A stretch of DNA of 64,000 bases from Variovorax sp. MHTC-1 (GCF_003984645.1 NZ_RWKI01000001.1:620001-684000), one strand, 5' to 3'; shown: positions 50,127 through 60,497, counted from the stretch's first letter. Made by a program: numbers and translations. Notes: generated from the sequence alone by a model not told the origin.

Positions 50127-51400
50127 GAATTTCCCGCCGCGCCGAGCGCATCGAGCCCTTCTACGTGATGGAGGTCGCCAAGGCCGCGTCGACGCTGGCA
50201 CGCGAAGTCGCGCACACCGACCGGCCGATGATCTTCCTCAACATCGGCGAACCCGACTTCACCGCGCCGCCGCTGGTGCAGGAGGCGGCCGCGCGCGCGG
50301 TGCGCGCGGGCGCGACGCGGTACACGCATGCCGTCGGCCTCGACCACCTGCGCGAACGCATCAGCGGCTGGTACCGCGAGCGCTTCGGCGTCGATGTGCC
50401 GGCGCGCCGCATCGTGGTCACGGCCGGCGCCTCGGCCGCGCTGCAGCTGGCCTGCCTGGCGCTGATCGAGGCCGGCGACGAGATGCTGCTGCCCGACCCC
50501 AGCTATCCCTGCAACCGCCACTTCGTGAGCGCAACCGACGGCCGCGCCGTGCTGGTGCCGACCACGGCCGCCGAGCGCTTCCAGTTGAGCGCCGCCAAGG
50601 TCGAGGCCGCCTGGAGCGAACGTACGCGCGGCGTGCTCTTGGCCTCGCCCTCCAACCCGACCGGCACCTCGATCGCGCCCGGTGAACTGCGCCGCATCCA
50701 CGAAGTGGTGTCGAAGCGCGGCGGCATCACGCTGATCGACGAGATCTATCTCGGCCTCTCCTACGGCGCCGCGCTGGGCCGCCCCGAGGAACCCGGCGCC
50801 CCCTCGGGGGGCAGCGAGGACACGTCAGTGCCGAGCGTGGGGGGCGAAAAAGACACTTTCGGGCAGACAGCGCTCGCGATCGACGACCAGGTCATCAGCA
50901 TCAATAGCTTCAGCAAGTACTTCAGCATGACCGGCTGGCGCCTGGGTTGGCTGGTGGTGCCGGAGGCGCTGGTCCCGGTGGTCGAGCGGCTGGCGCAGAA
51001 CCTCTTCATCTGCCCGAGCACCGTCTCGCAGTACGCGGCGCTCGCCTGCTTCGAGCCCGAAAGCATCGCCGAGTACGAACGCCGCCGCGCCGAATTCAAG
51101 GCCCGGCGCGACTGGTTCATTCCGCAGCTGGACGCGCTGGGCCTCCAGGTGCCGGTGGTGCCGGACGGCGCCTTCTATGCCTGGGCCGATTGCTCCGCCT
51201 TCGGCGAGAAGCTGGGCATCGCGAACAGCTGGGATTTCGCCTTCGAGGCGATGAAGAAGGCGCATCTCGCGATCACCCCGGGCCGAGACTTCGGCTCGGC
51301 CGAGACCGCCCGCTTCGTTCGCTTCTCGACCGCCAGCTCGATGGCGCACCTCGAAGAATCGGTGGAGCGCCTGCGCGCCTGGGCCACCGTCGCTGCATGA
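50123..51400 (+). CDS. PLP-dependent aminotransferase (class I/II) with an in-frame repeat insertion
   Basis: A 425-residue fold-type I aminotransferase. Motifs: [28 protein letters not shown], and the PLP lysine Lys265 in [19 protein letters not shown]. Between residues 217 and 245 lies a 27-residue Gly/Pro/Ser-rich insertion ([19 protein letters not shown] plus eight more) that interrupts the usual link between the [11 protein letters not shown] and [10 protein letters not shown] blocks. It is encoded by a repeat element (50774-50854). The insertion keeps the frame and lies in a surface loop, so activity may persist. The amino acid substrate is unknown. The gene overlaps nusB and ybgC. Confidence 0.9.
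   Translation: MRISRRAERIEPFYVMEVAKAASTLAREVAHTDRPMIFLNIGEPDFTAPPLVQEAAARAVRAGATRYTHAVGLDHLRERISGWYRERFGVDVPARRIVVTAGASAALQLACLALIEAGDEMLLPDPSYPCNRHFVSATDGRAVLVPTTAAERFQLSAAKVEAAWSERTRGVLLASPSNPTGTSIAPGELRRIHEVVSKRGGITLIDEIYLGLSYGAALGRPEEPGAPSGGSEDTSVPSVGGEKDTFGQTALAIDDQVISINSFSKYFSMTGWRLGWLVVPEALVPVVERLAQNLFICPSTVSQYAALACFEPESIAEYERRRAEFKARRDWFIPQLDALGLQVPVVPDGAFYAWADCSAFGEKLGIANSWDFAFEAMKKAHLAITPGRDFGSAETARFVRFSTASSMAHLEESVERLRAWATVAA
50774..50854 (+). repeat. dispersed GC-rich palindromic repeat, copy 3 (inside the aminotransferase CDS)
   Basis: 81 bases: GGGCCGCCCC near the start, then CCCCCTCGGGGGGCAGCGAG, GACACG, CAGTGCCGAGCG and TGGGGGGC. It matches the reverse complement of copy 2 almost base for base, apart from the arm between the two conserved blocks. 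It is a multiple of three bases and free of stops in the gene frame. Confidence 0.85.
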
Positions 51401-51861
51401 GCTTTGCATTTCCGATCCGCGTCTACTGGGAAGACACCGATGCCGGCGGCATCGTCTTCTACGCCAACTACCTGAAGTACATGGAGCGGGCGCGCACCGA
51501 ATGGCTGCGCTCGCTCGGCATCGCGCAAGGCCGGCTGCGCGAGGAGACCGGCGGCATCTTCGTGGTCAGCGAAACGCAGCTCAAATACCATCGGCCCGCG
51601 CGGCTCGACGACGAACTGCTGGTTACAGCCGAGCTGCGTCAGATGGGTTCCGCGTCCCTGATAATCGCCCAGCGCGTGCTATCAAAATCAGAGCACGGTC
51701 CGGCAACCGGCCCGGCGCCCGATACTGCGGTCCTTTGCGAAGGCACGATCCGCATCGGCTGGGTCGACGCGGCCACGCTGCGGCCGGCGCGCATCCCCCC
51801 TCAAGTTACGGGAACCCTCGGGCGCCATGCGGGCTCCATGTCTCAACCTCAGAAGCCATGA
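51397..51861 (+). CDS. ybgC: acyl-CoA thioesterase YbgC
   Basis: A 154-residue hot-dog-fold thioesterase. The catalytic motif is VYWEDTDAGGIVFYANYLKY (Asp in DTDAGG, near residue 16). It hydrolyses acyl-CoA or acyl-ACP thioesters and in many proteobacteria precedes the tol genes, as it does here. Its stop overlaps the tolQ ATG by four bases. Confidence 0.94.
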   Translation: MSFAFPIRVYWEDTDAGGIVFYANYLKYMERARTEWLRSLGIAQGRLREETGGIFVVSETQLKYHRPARLDDELLVTAELRQMGSASLIIAQRVLSKSEHGPATGPAPDTAVLCEGTIRIGWVDAATLRPARIPPQVTGTLGRHAGSMSQPQKP

Positions 51862-52571
51862 ATCAAGAACTGTCGATCCTTTCCCTCCTGCTCCATGCCA
51901 GCCTGCCGGTGCAATTTGTTGTGGTCCTGCTGCTCGTGGTGTCGGTCGCCAGCTGGGCGGCCATCTTCCGCAAGTTCTTCTCGCTCAAGCGCACGCGCGC
52001 GCTCAACGACGACTTCGAGCGCGAATTCTGGTCCGGCACCAGCCTGAACGAACTGTTCTCCTCGGCCGCGCAGAACGCCAAGTTCGCGGGCCCGATGGAG
52101 CGCATCTTCGCCTCCGGCATGCGCGAGTACCAGAAGCTGCGCGAGCGCCACGTGTCGGATGCCGGCACGCTGCTCGACGGCGCCCGCCGCGCGATGCGCG
52201 CGAGCTTCCAGCGCGAGCTCGATGCGGTCGAACAGAACCTGTCCTTCCTCGCCACCGTCGGTTCGGTCTCGCCCTACGTCGGCCTGTTCGGCACCGTGTG
52301 GGGGATCATGCATGCCTTCACCGGCCTCGCGGCGCTGGCGCAGGTGACGCTCTCGACCGTCGCGCCCGGCATCGCCGAAGCGCTGGTCGCAACCGCCATC
52401 GGCCTCTTCGCGGCCATTCCGGCGGTGGTGGCGTATAACCGCTTCGCCCGCGAGATCGACAAGATCGCGATCGCGCTCGAGACCTTCATCGAAGAGTTCT
52501 CGAACATCCTGCAGCGTAACCTGACGGCCCACGTCAACCCGGCATCGGTGACGCCGGCGACCGGCCGCTGA
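51858..52571 (+). CDS. tolQ: Tol-Pal system proton channel subunit TolQ
   Basis: A 237-residue membrane protein with three helices (residues about 15-37, 135-160 and 170-195) and the conserved VGSVSPYVGLFGTVWGIMHA and GIAEALVATAIGLFAAIPAV. With TolR it uses the proton gradient to drive TolA and pull the outer membrane in during division. It is followed by tolR after 16 bases. Confidence 0.96.
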   Translation: MNQELSILSLLLHASLPVQFVVVLLLVVSVASWAAIFRKFFSLKRTRALNDDFEREFWSGTSLNELFSSAAQNAKFAGPMERIFASGMREYQKLRERHVSDAGTLLDGARRAMRASFQRELDAVEQNLSFLATVGSVSPYVGLFGTVWGIMHAFTGLAALAQVTLSTVAPGIAEALVATAIGLFAAIPAVVAYNRFAREIDKIAIALETFIEEFSNILQRNLTAHVNPASVTPATGR

Positions 52572-52587
52572 AGCGGAGCACCACGCC

Positions 52588-53025
52588 ATGCCAGCAATGT
52601 CCTCACGCGGCCGCGGCCGCCGAACGATCAACGAGATCAACATGGTCCCGTTCATCGACGTGATGCTGGTGCTCCTGATCATCTTCATGGTCACGGCGCC
52701 GCTGATCACGCCGAGCGTGATCAACCTGCCCACGGTGGATCGCGCCAACAAGCAGCCCGACAAGCCGATCGAGATCGTCATCAAGAGCGACGACGAGGTG
52801 CAGATCAAGAAGGACCCGTCCACCGGCAGCGGCGGCACTTCGATCCCGATGACGCAGATCGGCACGGCCGCCAAGACCGCGCAGGGCGGTGACGACCAGC
52901 GCCCAGTGGTGATCAGCGCCGACAAGTCGGTCAAGTATGAAACGGTGGTCAAGGCGATGAACGCGCTCAAGAGAAGCGGCGTCGAACGCGTCGGCCTCTC
53001 GGTCACGACCACGGGCACCAGGTGA
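52588..53025 (+). CDS. tolR: Tol-Pal system subunit TolR
   Basis: A 145-residue ExbD/TolR-family protein: a short cytoplasmic start (RRTINEINMVPFIDVMLVLL), one transmembrane helix with the proton-carrying Asp24 (FIDVMLV), and a periplasmic domain. It contains an unusually polar insert (DPSTGSGGTSIPMTQIGTAA). Its TGA overlaps the tolA ATG by one base. Confidence 0.95.
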   Translation: MPAMSSRGRGRRTINEINMVPFIDVMLVLLIIFMVTAPLITPSVINLPTVDRANKQPDKPIEIVIKSDDEVQIKKDPSTGSGGTSIPMTQIGTAAKTAQGGDDQRPVVISADKSVKYETVVKAMNALKRSGVERVGLSVTTTGTR

Positions 53026-53996
53026 TGGTTTCCTCGCTGATGTCGCTCGGCGCCGACCGGCCGGAATTCGCGCCGCCGCCGCAACGCGGCACCCCGCGTG
53101 CCGTGCTGCTGGCGCTGCTGGCGCACGGCCTGCTGATCATCGCGCTGACCTGGGGCGTGAGCTGGCGCCGCGAAGCAGAAGACGCCGCGATCGAAGCCGA
53201 GCTCTGGTCGTCGACCGTGCAGCAGGCTGCACCGCGTGCCGTTGCGCCAGTTCCCACGCCGCCCGCGCCCGCCCCCACTCCGGCTCCGGCTCCTCCTCCT
53301 CCTCCGCCACCTCCGCCGCAGGCAGTGCGACCGCCGCCTCCCGCGCCGCCGCGGGAGCCCGACATCGCACTCGAACGCGAGAAGAAGCTGCAGGAGCAGC
53401 GCGAACGCGAACTCGAACAGCAGCAGCAAAGGCGCCTGGAAGCGCAGCGCAAGGCGGCTCAGGAGAAGAAGGAACAGGAGGCGCGCCAGCGCGCCGAAGA
53501 CGAAGCGGAGCGCCGCAAGGAAGAACAGCAGAAGCTCGCCGAACAGAAACGCCAGCAGGAAGCCGCCGCCAAACAGGCCGAGGCGGCGCGAAAGAAGGAA
53601 GCCGAAGCCAAGCAAGCGGCGCAGGCAGCGAAGGACCGCGCCGATACGCTCCGGCGCATGCAGGCCATGGCAGGCTCCGGAAACGAGAGCGCGACCGGCA
53701 CGGCGGCGCGCTCCTCTGGACCTTCGGGCGGCTATGCCGCGCGAATCGCCGCGGCCGTTCGGCCCAACATCGTCTACCCGGACGCAGAGCTCGTGAGCGG
53801 CAACCCCACCGCCGAGTTCGACGTCAGCCTCGCGCCGGACGGCACTATCGTGGGCGTCAAGCTACGCAAGTCGAGCGGCGTCGCGAACTGGGACGAAGCA
53901 GCGGAGCGCGGCCTGCGCAGGACGGAAAAGCTGCCGCGCGACGTCGACGGCCGCATCTTCCCCGCGCTGACCGTGGCACTCCAGCCGAAGCGCTGA
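53025..53996 (+). CDS. tolA: Tol-Pal system protein TolA
   Basis: A 323-residue protein. One transmembrane helix (residues about 25-45), a Pro-rich stretch (PTPPAPAPTPAPAPPPPPPP), a long Lys/Glu/Ala coiled coil (about 105-210) and a C-terminal TonB-like domain (GGYAARIAAAVRPNIVYPDA onward). It spans the periplasm from TolQR to Pal. The ATG at 53025 is preferred over the GTG one codon earlier. tolB and pal do not follow; the next gene is convergent dnaE. Confidence 0.93.
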   Translation: MVSSLMSLGADRPEFAPPPQRGTPRAVLLALLAHGLLIIALTWGVSWRREAEDAAIEAELWSSTVQQAAPRAVAPVPTPPAPAPTPAPAPPPPPPPPPQAVRPPPPAPPREPDIALEREKKLQEQRERELEQQQQRRLEAQRKAAQEKKEQEARQRAEDEAERRKEEQQKLAEQKRQQEAAAKQAEAARKKEAEAKQAAQAAKDRADTLRRMQAMAGSGNESATGTAARSSGPSGGYAARIAAAVRPNIVYPDAELVSGNPTAEFDVSLAPDGTIVGVKLRKSSGVANWDEAAERGLRRTEKLPRDVDGRIFPALTVALQPKR

Positions 53997-54014
53997 CGGC
54001 GTTCGCTACCCGTA

Positions 54015-57000
54015 CTACTCGTAGACCACCGCCGCACGCCCCGCATCGGCCTGCGCCATCCAGCTCGCGAGTGCGGCATCGGTCGGGAAGAACTTCGCGC
54101 GCTCGCCCAGCTGCAGCTCGACCTGCGCGCCGCCGCGCGCCATCGAAAGGCGCACCGCCAAGCCCTGCTGCAGCTCGCCGTGCTCGCTCTGTTCGGTGCG
54201 CGGCGGAAAGTCTCGCACCAGCCGCGCGATGTCGGGTGCCTTGCCGTTGACCGCCACGCGCAGGAACTTGCCGAAGCGGCAGCGCGCTGCGGCCAGGTCC
54301 CACACCTGCTGCACCTGGAAACGCGCCTCGAAGCCGCCGCGGCCCGGCTGCAGGCGGCCGCTCACGATCACCAGTTCGTCGTCCTTCAGGACGTTGCGGT
54401 TGGCGTTGAAGAGCGCCTCGTCGGCAGTCGCGTCGATGGCGCCCGACTTGTCGTCCAGCTTGAAGATCGCGAGCCGCCCGCGCTGGCCGTTGATGACGCG
54501 GAAGTCGCTCACGATGCCCGCGATCACCTGCTGCTCGCGGCTGTCGATCAGGTCGTCGATCTCGCGCTTGCAGAAGCGCCGCACCTCGTGCGCCACTTCG
54601 TCGAACAGGTGGCCCGAGAGGTAGAAGCCGATCGCCGTCTTCTCGTAGGTCAGGCGTTCCTTCACGCCCCAGGGGGTAGCGTCGATGAGCTCGGGTTCCT
54701 GCGTCGCGGAGCCGTGCTCGCAGTCGCCGAAGATATCGACCTGCGAGGCGTTGGCCTCGGTCGCGCTCGCGAATTCGAAGGCGCGGTCGACGGAGGCGGT
54801 CAGCGAAGCCCGGTTCTGCTGCAGCGAATCGAAGGCACCGGCCTTGATCAGCGCCTCCACGGTGCGCTTGTTGATGCGCTGGCGGTCCACGCGCACGCAG
54901 AAGTCGAACAGGCTCTTGAAGGGACCACCCTCTTCGCGCGCCTTGACCACCGCTTCGACCGCCAACTGCCCGGTGCCCTTGACCGCACCGAGCCCGTAGC
55001 GGATGACCTTGTCGGTGACCGGCTCGAAGCGGTAGTTGCCGCGATTCACGTCCGGCGGCTCGAAAGTCATGCCGAAGTTCTTCTGCGCGTCCTCGAACAA
55101 CACCTTGAGCTTGTCGGTGTCGTCCATTTCCACCGTCATGTTGGCGCAGAAGAACTCGGCCGTGTAATGGACCTTGAGCCAACCGGTGTGATAGGCCAGC
55201 AGCGAGTAGGCGGCCGCGTGCGACTTGTTGAAGCCGTAGCCCGCGAACTTCTCCATCAGGTCGAAGATCTCGTCGGCCTTCTGCTGGTCGATGCCGTTCA
55301 CCGCCGCGCCCTTGCGGAAGATCTCGCGGTGCTCGGCCATCTCCTCGGCCTTTTTCTTGCCCATCGCGCGGCGCAGCAAGTCGGCGCCGCCGAGCGAGTA
55401 GCCGCCCAGGATCTGCGCGGTCTGCATCACCTGTTCCTGGTAGACCATGATCCCGTAGGTCTCCGAGAGCATTTCTTCGACCAGCGGATGCGGGTACTCC
55501 ACCGGCTCGCGGCCGTGCTTGCGCGCGACGAAGCTTGGGATCAGGTCCATCGGGCCCGGACGGTACAGCGCGTTGAGCGCGATCAGGTCTTCCAGCCGCG
55601 TCGGCCGCGCGTCCTTCAGCATGCCCTGCATGCCGCGCGATTCGAACTGGAACACGGCCTCGGTCTTGCCCTCGGCGAAGAGCCGGTAGGTCGGCGCATC
55701 GTCGAGCCGGATGTTCTCGTAGGCGAAGTTCTCCTGGCCCTTGTGGCGCTGGACGATGAACTCCTTCGCGATCTCGAGGATCGTGAGCGTGGCCAAGCCC
55801 AGAAAGTCGAACTTCACCAGGCCGATGGCTTCGACGTCGTCCTTGTCGTACTGGCTCACGGCCGAGTCGCTGCCCGGCTGCTGGTAGAGCGGGCAGAAGT
55901 CGGTGAGCTTGCCAGGCGCGATCAACACGCCGCCGGCATGCATGCCGATGTTGCGCGTCATGCCTTCGAGCTTCTGCGCCAGCTCGACCAGCATGCGGAC
56001 TTCTTCCTCCTTCTCGATGCGGGCCGCCAGCTGCGGCTCCATCTCGATCGCGTAGTTGTTCTTGTCGCCCTCCGGCTTGGGGTTGGGCGGGTACTGGATC
56101 GTGACCGGCTGTCCCGGCTTGTTCGGAATCAGCTTGCTGATGCCGTCGCAGAACATGTAGCTCATGTCGAGCACGCGGCCGACGTCGCGGATGGCGGCAC
56201 GTGCGGCCATGGTGCCGAAGGTCGCGATCTGGCTCACCGCGTCGCGGCCGTACTTGTCCTTCACGTAGTCGATCACGCGGTCGCGGTTGCCCTGGCAGAA
56301 GTCGATGTCGAAGTCGGGCATCGAGACGCGCTCGGGATTCAGGAAGCGTTCGAACAGCAGCTTGTATTCGAGCGGATCGAGGTCGGTGATCTTCAGTGCA
56401 TAGGCCACCAGCGAGCCCGCGCCGGAGCCGCGGCCGGGACCGACCGGGCAGCCGTTCTTCTTGGCCCAGTTGATGAAGTCGCCCACGATCAGGAAGTAAC
56501 CCGGGAAGCCCATCTTCAGGATCGTGTTGATCTCGAACTCGAGCCGTTCCACGTAGCGCGGGCGCTCGGCATCGCGCTTGGCAACCTCGGGGTACAGGTG
56601 CGCGAGACGCTCTTCCAGGCCTTCGAAGGAGGCGACGCGGAAGTACTCCTCGATCGGCATGCCGTTGGGCGTCGGGAAGTTCGGCAGCTGCGGCTTGCCG
56701 AGCACCAGCGTGAGGTTGCAGCGCTTGGCGATCTCGACCGTGTTGGCGATCGCGCTCGGCACGTCGGCGAAGAGCGTTTCCATCTCGGCCGCGGACTTGA
56801 AATACTGCTCTTGCGTGAACTTGCGCACGCGGCGCGGGTTGCCGAGGATCTCGCCTTCCGAGATGCAGACGCGCGCCTCGTGCGCCTCGAAGTCCTCGGC
56901 GGTCGCGAACTGCACCGGATGCGTGGCCACCACCGGCAGCCCGAGCCTTGCGGCCAGCTGCACCGCGGCCACCACGTGCGGCTCGTCCTCGGGGCGACCG

Positions 57001-57524
57001 GCCCGCTGGAGCTCGATGTAGAAGCGATGCGGGAAGAGGCCTGCCAGCTGCAGCGCGATCTCGGCTGCGCGTTCTTGCTGACCTTGCAGCAGCGCCGCGC
57101 CGAGCGGGCCGGCCTGCGCGCCCGAGAGCGCGATCAGCCCGCCCTGCAGTTCCTCGATCCAGGCCAGCTTGCAGACCGCCTGCGCCTGGCCGCGGCCCAC
57201 GTTTTGCGTCCAGGCGCGCGCCAGCAGCTCGGACAGGTGCAAGTAGCCTTCCGTGTTCTGCACCAAGAGCACGATGCGCGTGAGCGCGCCGATCTCCGCG
57301 CCCAGGCCTTCGAGAAACACCTCGGCACCGAGCACCGGCTTGACGCCCTTACCGCGCGCTTCCTTGTAGAACTTGACCGCGCCGAAGAGATTGTTGAGAT
57401 CGGTGATCGCCAGCGCCGGCTGCCGGTCGGCCGCAGCGGCCTTGACGACTTCGTCGATTCGGTTGGTGCCGTCGACGACGGAAAACTCGGTGTGCAGGCG
57501 CAGGTGAACGAACATGGGGTGCAT
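54015..57524 (-). CDS. dnaE: DNA polymerase III subunit alpha
   Basis: A 1169-residue replicative polymerase. The N-terminal PHP domain starts [20 protein letters not shown]. The palm catalytic aspartates lie in [20 protein letters not shown] near residue 390. A helix-hairpin-helix, an OB-fold (about 1000-1080) and a short C-terminus follow. It is the DnaE1 type with ordinary length. Starts at 57524 and 57515 are both possible. It is divergent from trhO, 54 bases away. Confidence 0.97.
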   Translation of the reverse strand: MHPMFVHLRLHTEFSVVDGTNRIDEVVKAAAADRQPALAITDLNNLFGAVKFYKEARGKGVKPVLGAEVFLEGLGAEIGALTRIVLLVQNTEGYLHLSELLARAWTQNVGRGQAQAVCKLAWIEELQGGLIALSGAQAGPLGAALLQGQQERAAEIALQLAGLFPHRFYIELQRAGRPEDEPHVVAAVQLAARLGLPVVATHPVQFATAEDFEAHEARVCISEGEILGNPRRVRKFTQEQYFKSAAEMETLFADVPSAIANTVEIAKRCNLTLVLGKPQLPNFPTPNGMPIEEYFRVASFEGLEERLAHLYPEVAKRDAERPRYVERLEFEINTILKMGFPGYFLIVGDFINWAKKNGCPVGPGRGSGAGSLVAYALKITDLDPLEYKLLFERFLNPERVSMPDFDIDFCQGNRDRVIDYVKDKYGRDAVSQIATFGTMAARAAIRDVGRVLDMSYMFCDGISKLIPNKPGQPVTIQYPPNPKPEGDKNNYAIEMEPQLAARIEKEEEVRMLVELAQKLEGMTRNIGMHAGGVLIAPGKLTDFCPLYQQPGSDSAVSQYDKDDVEAIGLVKFDFLGLATLTILEIAKEFIVQRHKGQENFAYENIRLDDAPTYRLFAEGKTEAVFQFESRGMQGMLKDARPTRLEDLIALNALYRPGPMDLIPSFVARKHGREPVEYPHPLVEEMLSETYGIMVYQEQVMQTAQILGGYSLGGADLLRRAMGKKKAEEMAEHREIFRKGAAVNGIDQQKADEIFDLMEKFAGYGFNKSHAAAYSLLAYHTGWLKVHYTAEFFCANMTVEMDDTDKLKVLFEDAQKNFGMTFEPPDVNRGNYRFEPVTDKVIRYGLGAVKGTGQLAVEAVVKAREEGGPFKSLFDFCVRVDRQRINKRTVEALIKAGAFDSLQQNRASLTASVDRAFEFASATEANASQVDIFGDCEHGSATQEPELIDATPWGVKERLTYEKTAIGFYLSGHLFDEVAHEVRRFCKREIDDLIDSREQQVIAGIVSDFRVINGQRGRLAIFKLDDKSGAIDATADEALFNANRNVLKDDELVIVSGRLQPGRGGFEARFQVQQVWDLAAARCRFGKFLRVAVNGKAPDIARLVRDFPPRTEQSEHGELQQGLAVRLSMARGGAQVELQLGERAKFFPTDAALASWMAQADAGRAAVVYE

Positions 57525-57578
57525 TGTAGAAAGCGGCCCCTCCACCATGTGAGTTGGTCGTACCTACAATCGCGCCCC

Positions 57579-58364
57579 GTGCAAGAGATTTTGAATATCG
57601 CGGCCTACAAGTTCGTCCAGATCGACGACGGCGAGGCCCTGCGCGACACGTTGCGCAAACATACCCATGCGCTGGCCCTCAAGGGCACCATCCTGCTCGC
57701 GCCCGAGGGCATCAACCTGTTCCTTGCCGGCGCCGAGCCGGCGGTGCAATCCTTTCTCGAGGGCCTGCGCGCCGATCCACGTTTCGCCGACCTGGAAGCC
57801 AAGGAGAGCTGGTCCGACACCCAGCCTTTCCGCCGCATGCTGGTCAAGCTGAAGCGCGAGATCATCCGCATGGACCATCCGGCCATCCAGCCCGCCGCCG
57901 GCCGCGCGCCCGGTGTCGATGCGCCCACCCTCAAGCGCTGGCTCGACCAGGGGCACGACGATGCGGGCAAGCCGATCGCGCTGCTCGACACGCGCAACGC
58001 CTTCGAGGTCGACCACGGCAGCTTCGACGGCGCGATCGACTGGCGCATCGGCAAGTTCACCGACTTTCCGAAGGCGCTGAAAAAGCATCGCGAAGACCTG
58101 GCCGGCAAGACGGTGGTGAGCTTCTGCACCGGCGGCATCCGCTGCGAGAAGGCCGCGATCCTGATGCGCGAGGAAGGCGTCGCCGACGTGCTTCAGCTCG
58201 AAGGCGGCATCCTCAAGTACTTCGAGCAGGTCGGCGGCGCGCACTACCACGGCGAGTGCTTCGTGTTCGACGGCCGGGAGACGCTGGCGCCGGACCTGAG
58301 CGCGCGAGCCAGCGGGGCCAGCGCCCGGGCCTCGGAAGACCCGGACATCGCGATCAAGCGCTAG
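57579..58364 (+). CDS. trhO: tRNA uridine-34 hydroxylase TrhO (rhodanese family)
   Basis: A 261-residue YceA/TrhO protein. The N-terminal acylphosphatase-like part has [13 protein letters not shown]. The rhodanese domain carries the catalytic cysteine in [15 protein letters not shown]. It hydroxylates uridine-34 of some tRNAs to 5-hydroxyuridine in an O2-dependent reaction. The GTG start at 57579 ([12 protein letters not shown]) fits family length. Its TAG shares four bases with the pirin stop on the opposite strand (CTAG). Confidence 0.93.
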   Translation: MQEILNIAAYKFVQIDDGEALRDTLRKHTHALALKGTILLAPEGINLFLAGAEPAVQSFLEGLRADPRFADLEAKESWSDTQPFRRMLVKLKREIIRMDHPAIQPAAGRAPGVDAPTLKRWLDQGHDDAGKPIALLDTRNAFEVDHGSFDGAIDWRIGKFTDFPKALKKHREDLAGKTVVSFCTGGIRCEKAAILMREEGVADVLQLEGGILKYFEQVGGAHYHGECFVFDGRETLAPDLSARASGASARASEDPDIAIKR

Positions 58365-59278
58365 ACCGGCGTCGTGCCCGTATCGGCCGGCGTCTGCACC
58401 TGGAACGGATGTCCCGGCAGCGGGATGAACTCGGTCTCGCCCGGCACGTGGCCCAGGCGCTGCGCGGCCCAGTCGGCGCCGGCTTCGAGGATGCGCTCGC
58501 GCCGGCTGGAGACAAAGTTCCATGTGATGAAGCGCGGGCCATCGAGCGGCTCGCCGCCGATGATCACGATGCGAACGGCCTCGCGCGCCTCGATGACACC
58601 GCCCTCGCCTTCCGGCAGCATGCCCATCGTATGCTGCGCCACCAATTCACCATCGAGCTGGAAGTTGCCATCGACGGCGTAGACGGCCATCTCCTGCGCC
58701 AGGCCCGGCAGTTCGAAACGCGCGCCGGCCGGCAATGCCAGGTCGAGATAGAGCGTTTTGGAAAAGGTCTTCACCGGCGAACGCACGCCGAAGGCTTCGC
58801 CCACCAGCACCCGCACGGCCGCACCCTGCACTTCGAGCGCAGGGATCTGCTCCGCCGCCGTGTGGGAAAAGCTGGGCTCGACTTCCTCGTGGGCCTGCGG
58901 CAGCGCGGCCCAGAGCTGCAAACCATGGTTGACATAGCTCGCATCGAGCAGATGCTCGGGCTTGCGCTCCGAGTGCACGATGCCGCGCCCCGCCGTCATC
59001 CAGTTGATCGCGCCGGGGCGGATCTCCTGCACCACGCCGAGGCTGTCGCGATGCATCATCGCGCCCTCGAAAAGATAGGTGACCGTGGCGAGGCCGATGT
59101 GGGGGTGCGGCCGCACGTCGTGCTCGTTGCCGGGCTGCTCGGTGGCCGGCCCGAAGTGATCGAAGAAGACGAAGGGCCCGACCGATCGCCGCTTCGCGGC
59201 CGGCAGCAGACGCCGCACCTTGAAGCCTCCGCCCAGGTCCTTGTCATGCGGTCGAAGCAGCAGCAGCGGTTCGGTCAT
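58361..59278 (-). CDS. pirin family protein (cupin)
   Basis: A 305-residue bicupin. The N-terminal metal site is [19 protein letters not shown] with His-x-His and a later GRGIVHSER; the C-terminal cupin has lost most metal ligands, as in other pirins. Pirins act as redox-sensitive regulators or quercetin dioxygenases. It overlaps the flavodoxin-fold gene upstream by four bases, so they are coexpressed. It converges with trhO with shared stop bases. Confidence 0.92.
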   Translation of the reverse strand: MTEPLLLLRPHDKDLGGGFKVRRLLPAAKRRSVGPFVFFDHFGPATEQPGNEHDVRPHPHIGLATVTYLFEGAMMHRDSLGVVQEIRPGAINWMTAGRGIVHSERKPEHLLDASYVNHGLQLWAALPQAHEEVEPSFSHTAAEQIPALEVQGAAVRVLVGEAFGVRSPVKTFSKTLYLDLALPAGARFELPGLAQEMAVYAVDGNFQLDGELVAQHTMGMLPEGEGGVIEAREAVRIVIIGGEPLDGPRFITWNFVSSRRERILEAGADWAAQRLGHVPGETEFIPLPGHPFQVQTPADTGTTPV

Positions 59279-59844
59279 CGTGGTTCCCCGTGGGACGAAC
59301 GAGATCTTGCCACCTCCGCCACGCGTTCGCCGAAGGCATAGGCCGTGTCGAGATCGCCCTTCGCCATCTCGGCCGGACTGGCATCGGTCGGCGAGGTGGT
59401 CAGCAAGCCGTTGTAGCCGCCGACATAGTTGATCGAATCGCGCTTCGCGGCACGGTCGTTGCTCGGCATGAGGCCGAGGCTGACCCACAGGCCGCCGTGC
59501 TGGCTGGCGAAGTGCCACAGGTAGGTCAGCGTCGCGTCCTTGTCGCCGTTCATGGCGGCGCTGTTGGTGAAGCCAGCGAAGAGCTTGTTGCGCCAGCCCT
59601 GGACGAACCACACCTTCGAAGAGGCATCGGCGAACTTCTTGAACTGCCAGCTCACGCCGCCCATGTAGGTGGGCGAGCCCATGATGATCGCGTCCGCCGC
59701 CGCGAGCATCTCCCAGCCGCCGGCCGGGAGCTTGCCGTCGGCGTCGATCGCGAGCAGGTGGGCGCCTGCACCATGGGCCACCGCCTGCGCAATGCGCTGC
59801 GTGTGGCCGTAACCCGAATGAAAAACAACGACGATGTTGGTCAT
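59275..59844 (-). CDS. flavodoxin-fold NAD(P)H:quinone oxidoreductase-like protein (WrbA/NQO family)
   Basis: A 189-residue protein of the flavodoxin/WrbA fold. The FMN phosphate loop is FHSGYGHTQRIAQAVAHGAG near residue 8 and the isoalloxazine-contacting part is IIMGSPTYMGGVSWQFKKFA. It probably reduces quinones in two electrons to avoid semiquinone stress. The ATG at 59844 is chosen; the frame extends 15 codons upstream without a Shine-Dalgarno. It is paired with pirin. It is in the same direction as doxX, with a repeat between. Confidence 0.88.
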   Translation of the reverse strand: MTNIVVVFHSGYGHTQRIAQAVAHGAGAHLLAIDADGKLPAGGWEMLAAADAIIMGSPTYMGGVSWQFKKFADASSKVWFVQGWRNKLFAGFTNSAAMNGDKDATLTYLWHFASQHGGLWVSLGLMPSNDRAAKRDSINYVGGYNGLLTTSPTDASPAEMAKGDLDTAYAFGERVAEVARSRSSHGEPR

Positions 59845-59925
59845 GACGTCGAGTATCCGTGAATGACCGCGCGACAAACCATCCGTCACGCGTCAATCAA
59901 GGGCTCGCGAAGCGCAGCCTGTTCG

Positions 59926-60013
59926 TGGAACACCGCGGATCCGGCTTGGCCGGTCCGCTGGTGTTGCCCGGCGAGGGGGTTGGCGGCCACACGAAGTGGG
60001 CAAGCCTGGGGGA
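59926..60013 (-). repeat. dispersed GC-rich repeat, divergent copy 4 (doxX-flavodoxin junction)
   Basis: On the minus strand it runs CTCCCCCAGGCTTGCCCACTTCGTGTG in two parts (CTCCCCCAGGCTTGCCCAC and TTCGTGTGGCCG), then CCCCCTCGCCGGG, CGGACCGGCCAAGCCGG and ATCCGCGGTGTTCC. The CTTGCC-x-ACTTCGTGTG element is shared with the tandem array at 62301-62672. I recall such sequences at gene borders in Comamonadaceae genomes. It fills half of the 174-base gap. Confidence 0.6.
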
Positions 60014-60018
60014 GTGCC

Positions 60019-60459
60019 TTACTTCTTGTCGATGCTGAAGCGGCCGGCGCCGAAGGCTGCGATGGCCAGCAGCCCGCCCGCGATCGCGATGTTCTTGAAG
60101 AACATCAGCTGGTTCACGTAGGCCTTGTCGGCGGGCATGCCCCAGTAGTTGTGGAAGAACACCGCGGTGGCGACGGTGAACACGGCCAGCACGATGGACA
60201 CGATGCGCGTCTTGTAGCCGACCAAGAGCAGCAGGCCGAGGCCGAGCTCCACGATGATCGCGATCGCCGCGCCGAGCTGCGGCAGCGGCAGGCCGACCGC
60301 GCTGATGTAGCCGACGACGCCGGCGAAGCCGCCGATCTTGCCGAAACCGGCAGGAATGAAGAGCGCCGCGATCAGGACGCGCCCGATGAGCGCGAGCGTG
60401 TCCTGCGAAGCGCTCGCGCTGGCGGGGGCGTAGCCGGATGCGGTGGTGGTGGATGCCAT
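60019..60459 (-). CDS. DoxX family membrane protein
   Basis: A 146-residue protein with four transmembrane helices (about residues 24-42, 58-80, 86-105 and 120-138). GRVLIAALFIPAGFGKIGGF and NQLMFFKNIAIAGGLLAIAA are typical DoxX features. DoxX proteins are linked to thiol and redox stress tolerance; some are small quinol-related membrane components. It is between two pirin-type genes on the minus strand. It ends with the basic tail FSIDKK. Confidence 0.93.
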   Translation of the reverse strand: MASTTTASGYAPASASASQDTLALIGRVLIAALFIPAGFGKIGGFAGVVGYISAVGLPLPQLGAAIAIIVELGLGLLLLVGYKTRIVSIVLAVFTVATAVFFHNYWGMPADKAYVNQLMFFKNIAIAGGLLAIAAFGAGRFSIDKK

Positions 60460-60497
60460 TGGAAAGTACTCCTAGGTTGATGAAAAAAAGCGCAGCT

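Noticed and set aside
54180-57578. Long plus-strand frame antisense to dnaE upstream of trhO
   Set aside because: The real trhO start is at 57579; the rest is a shadow of dnaE without motifs.
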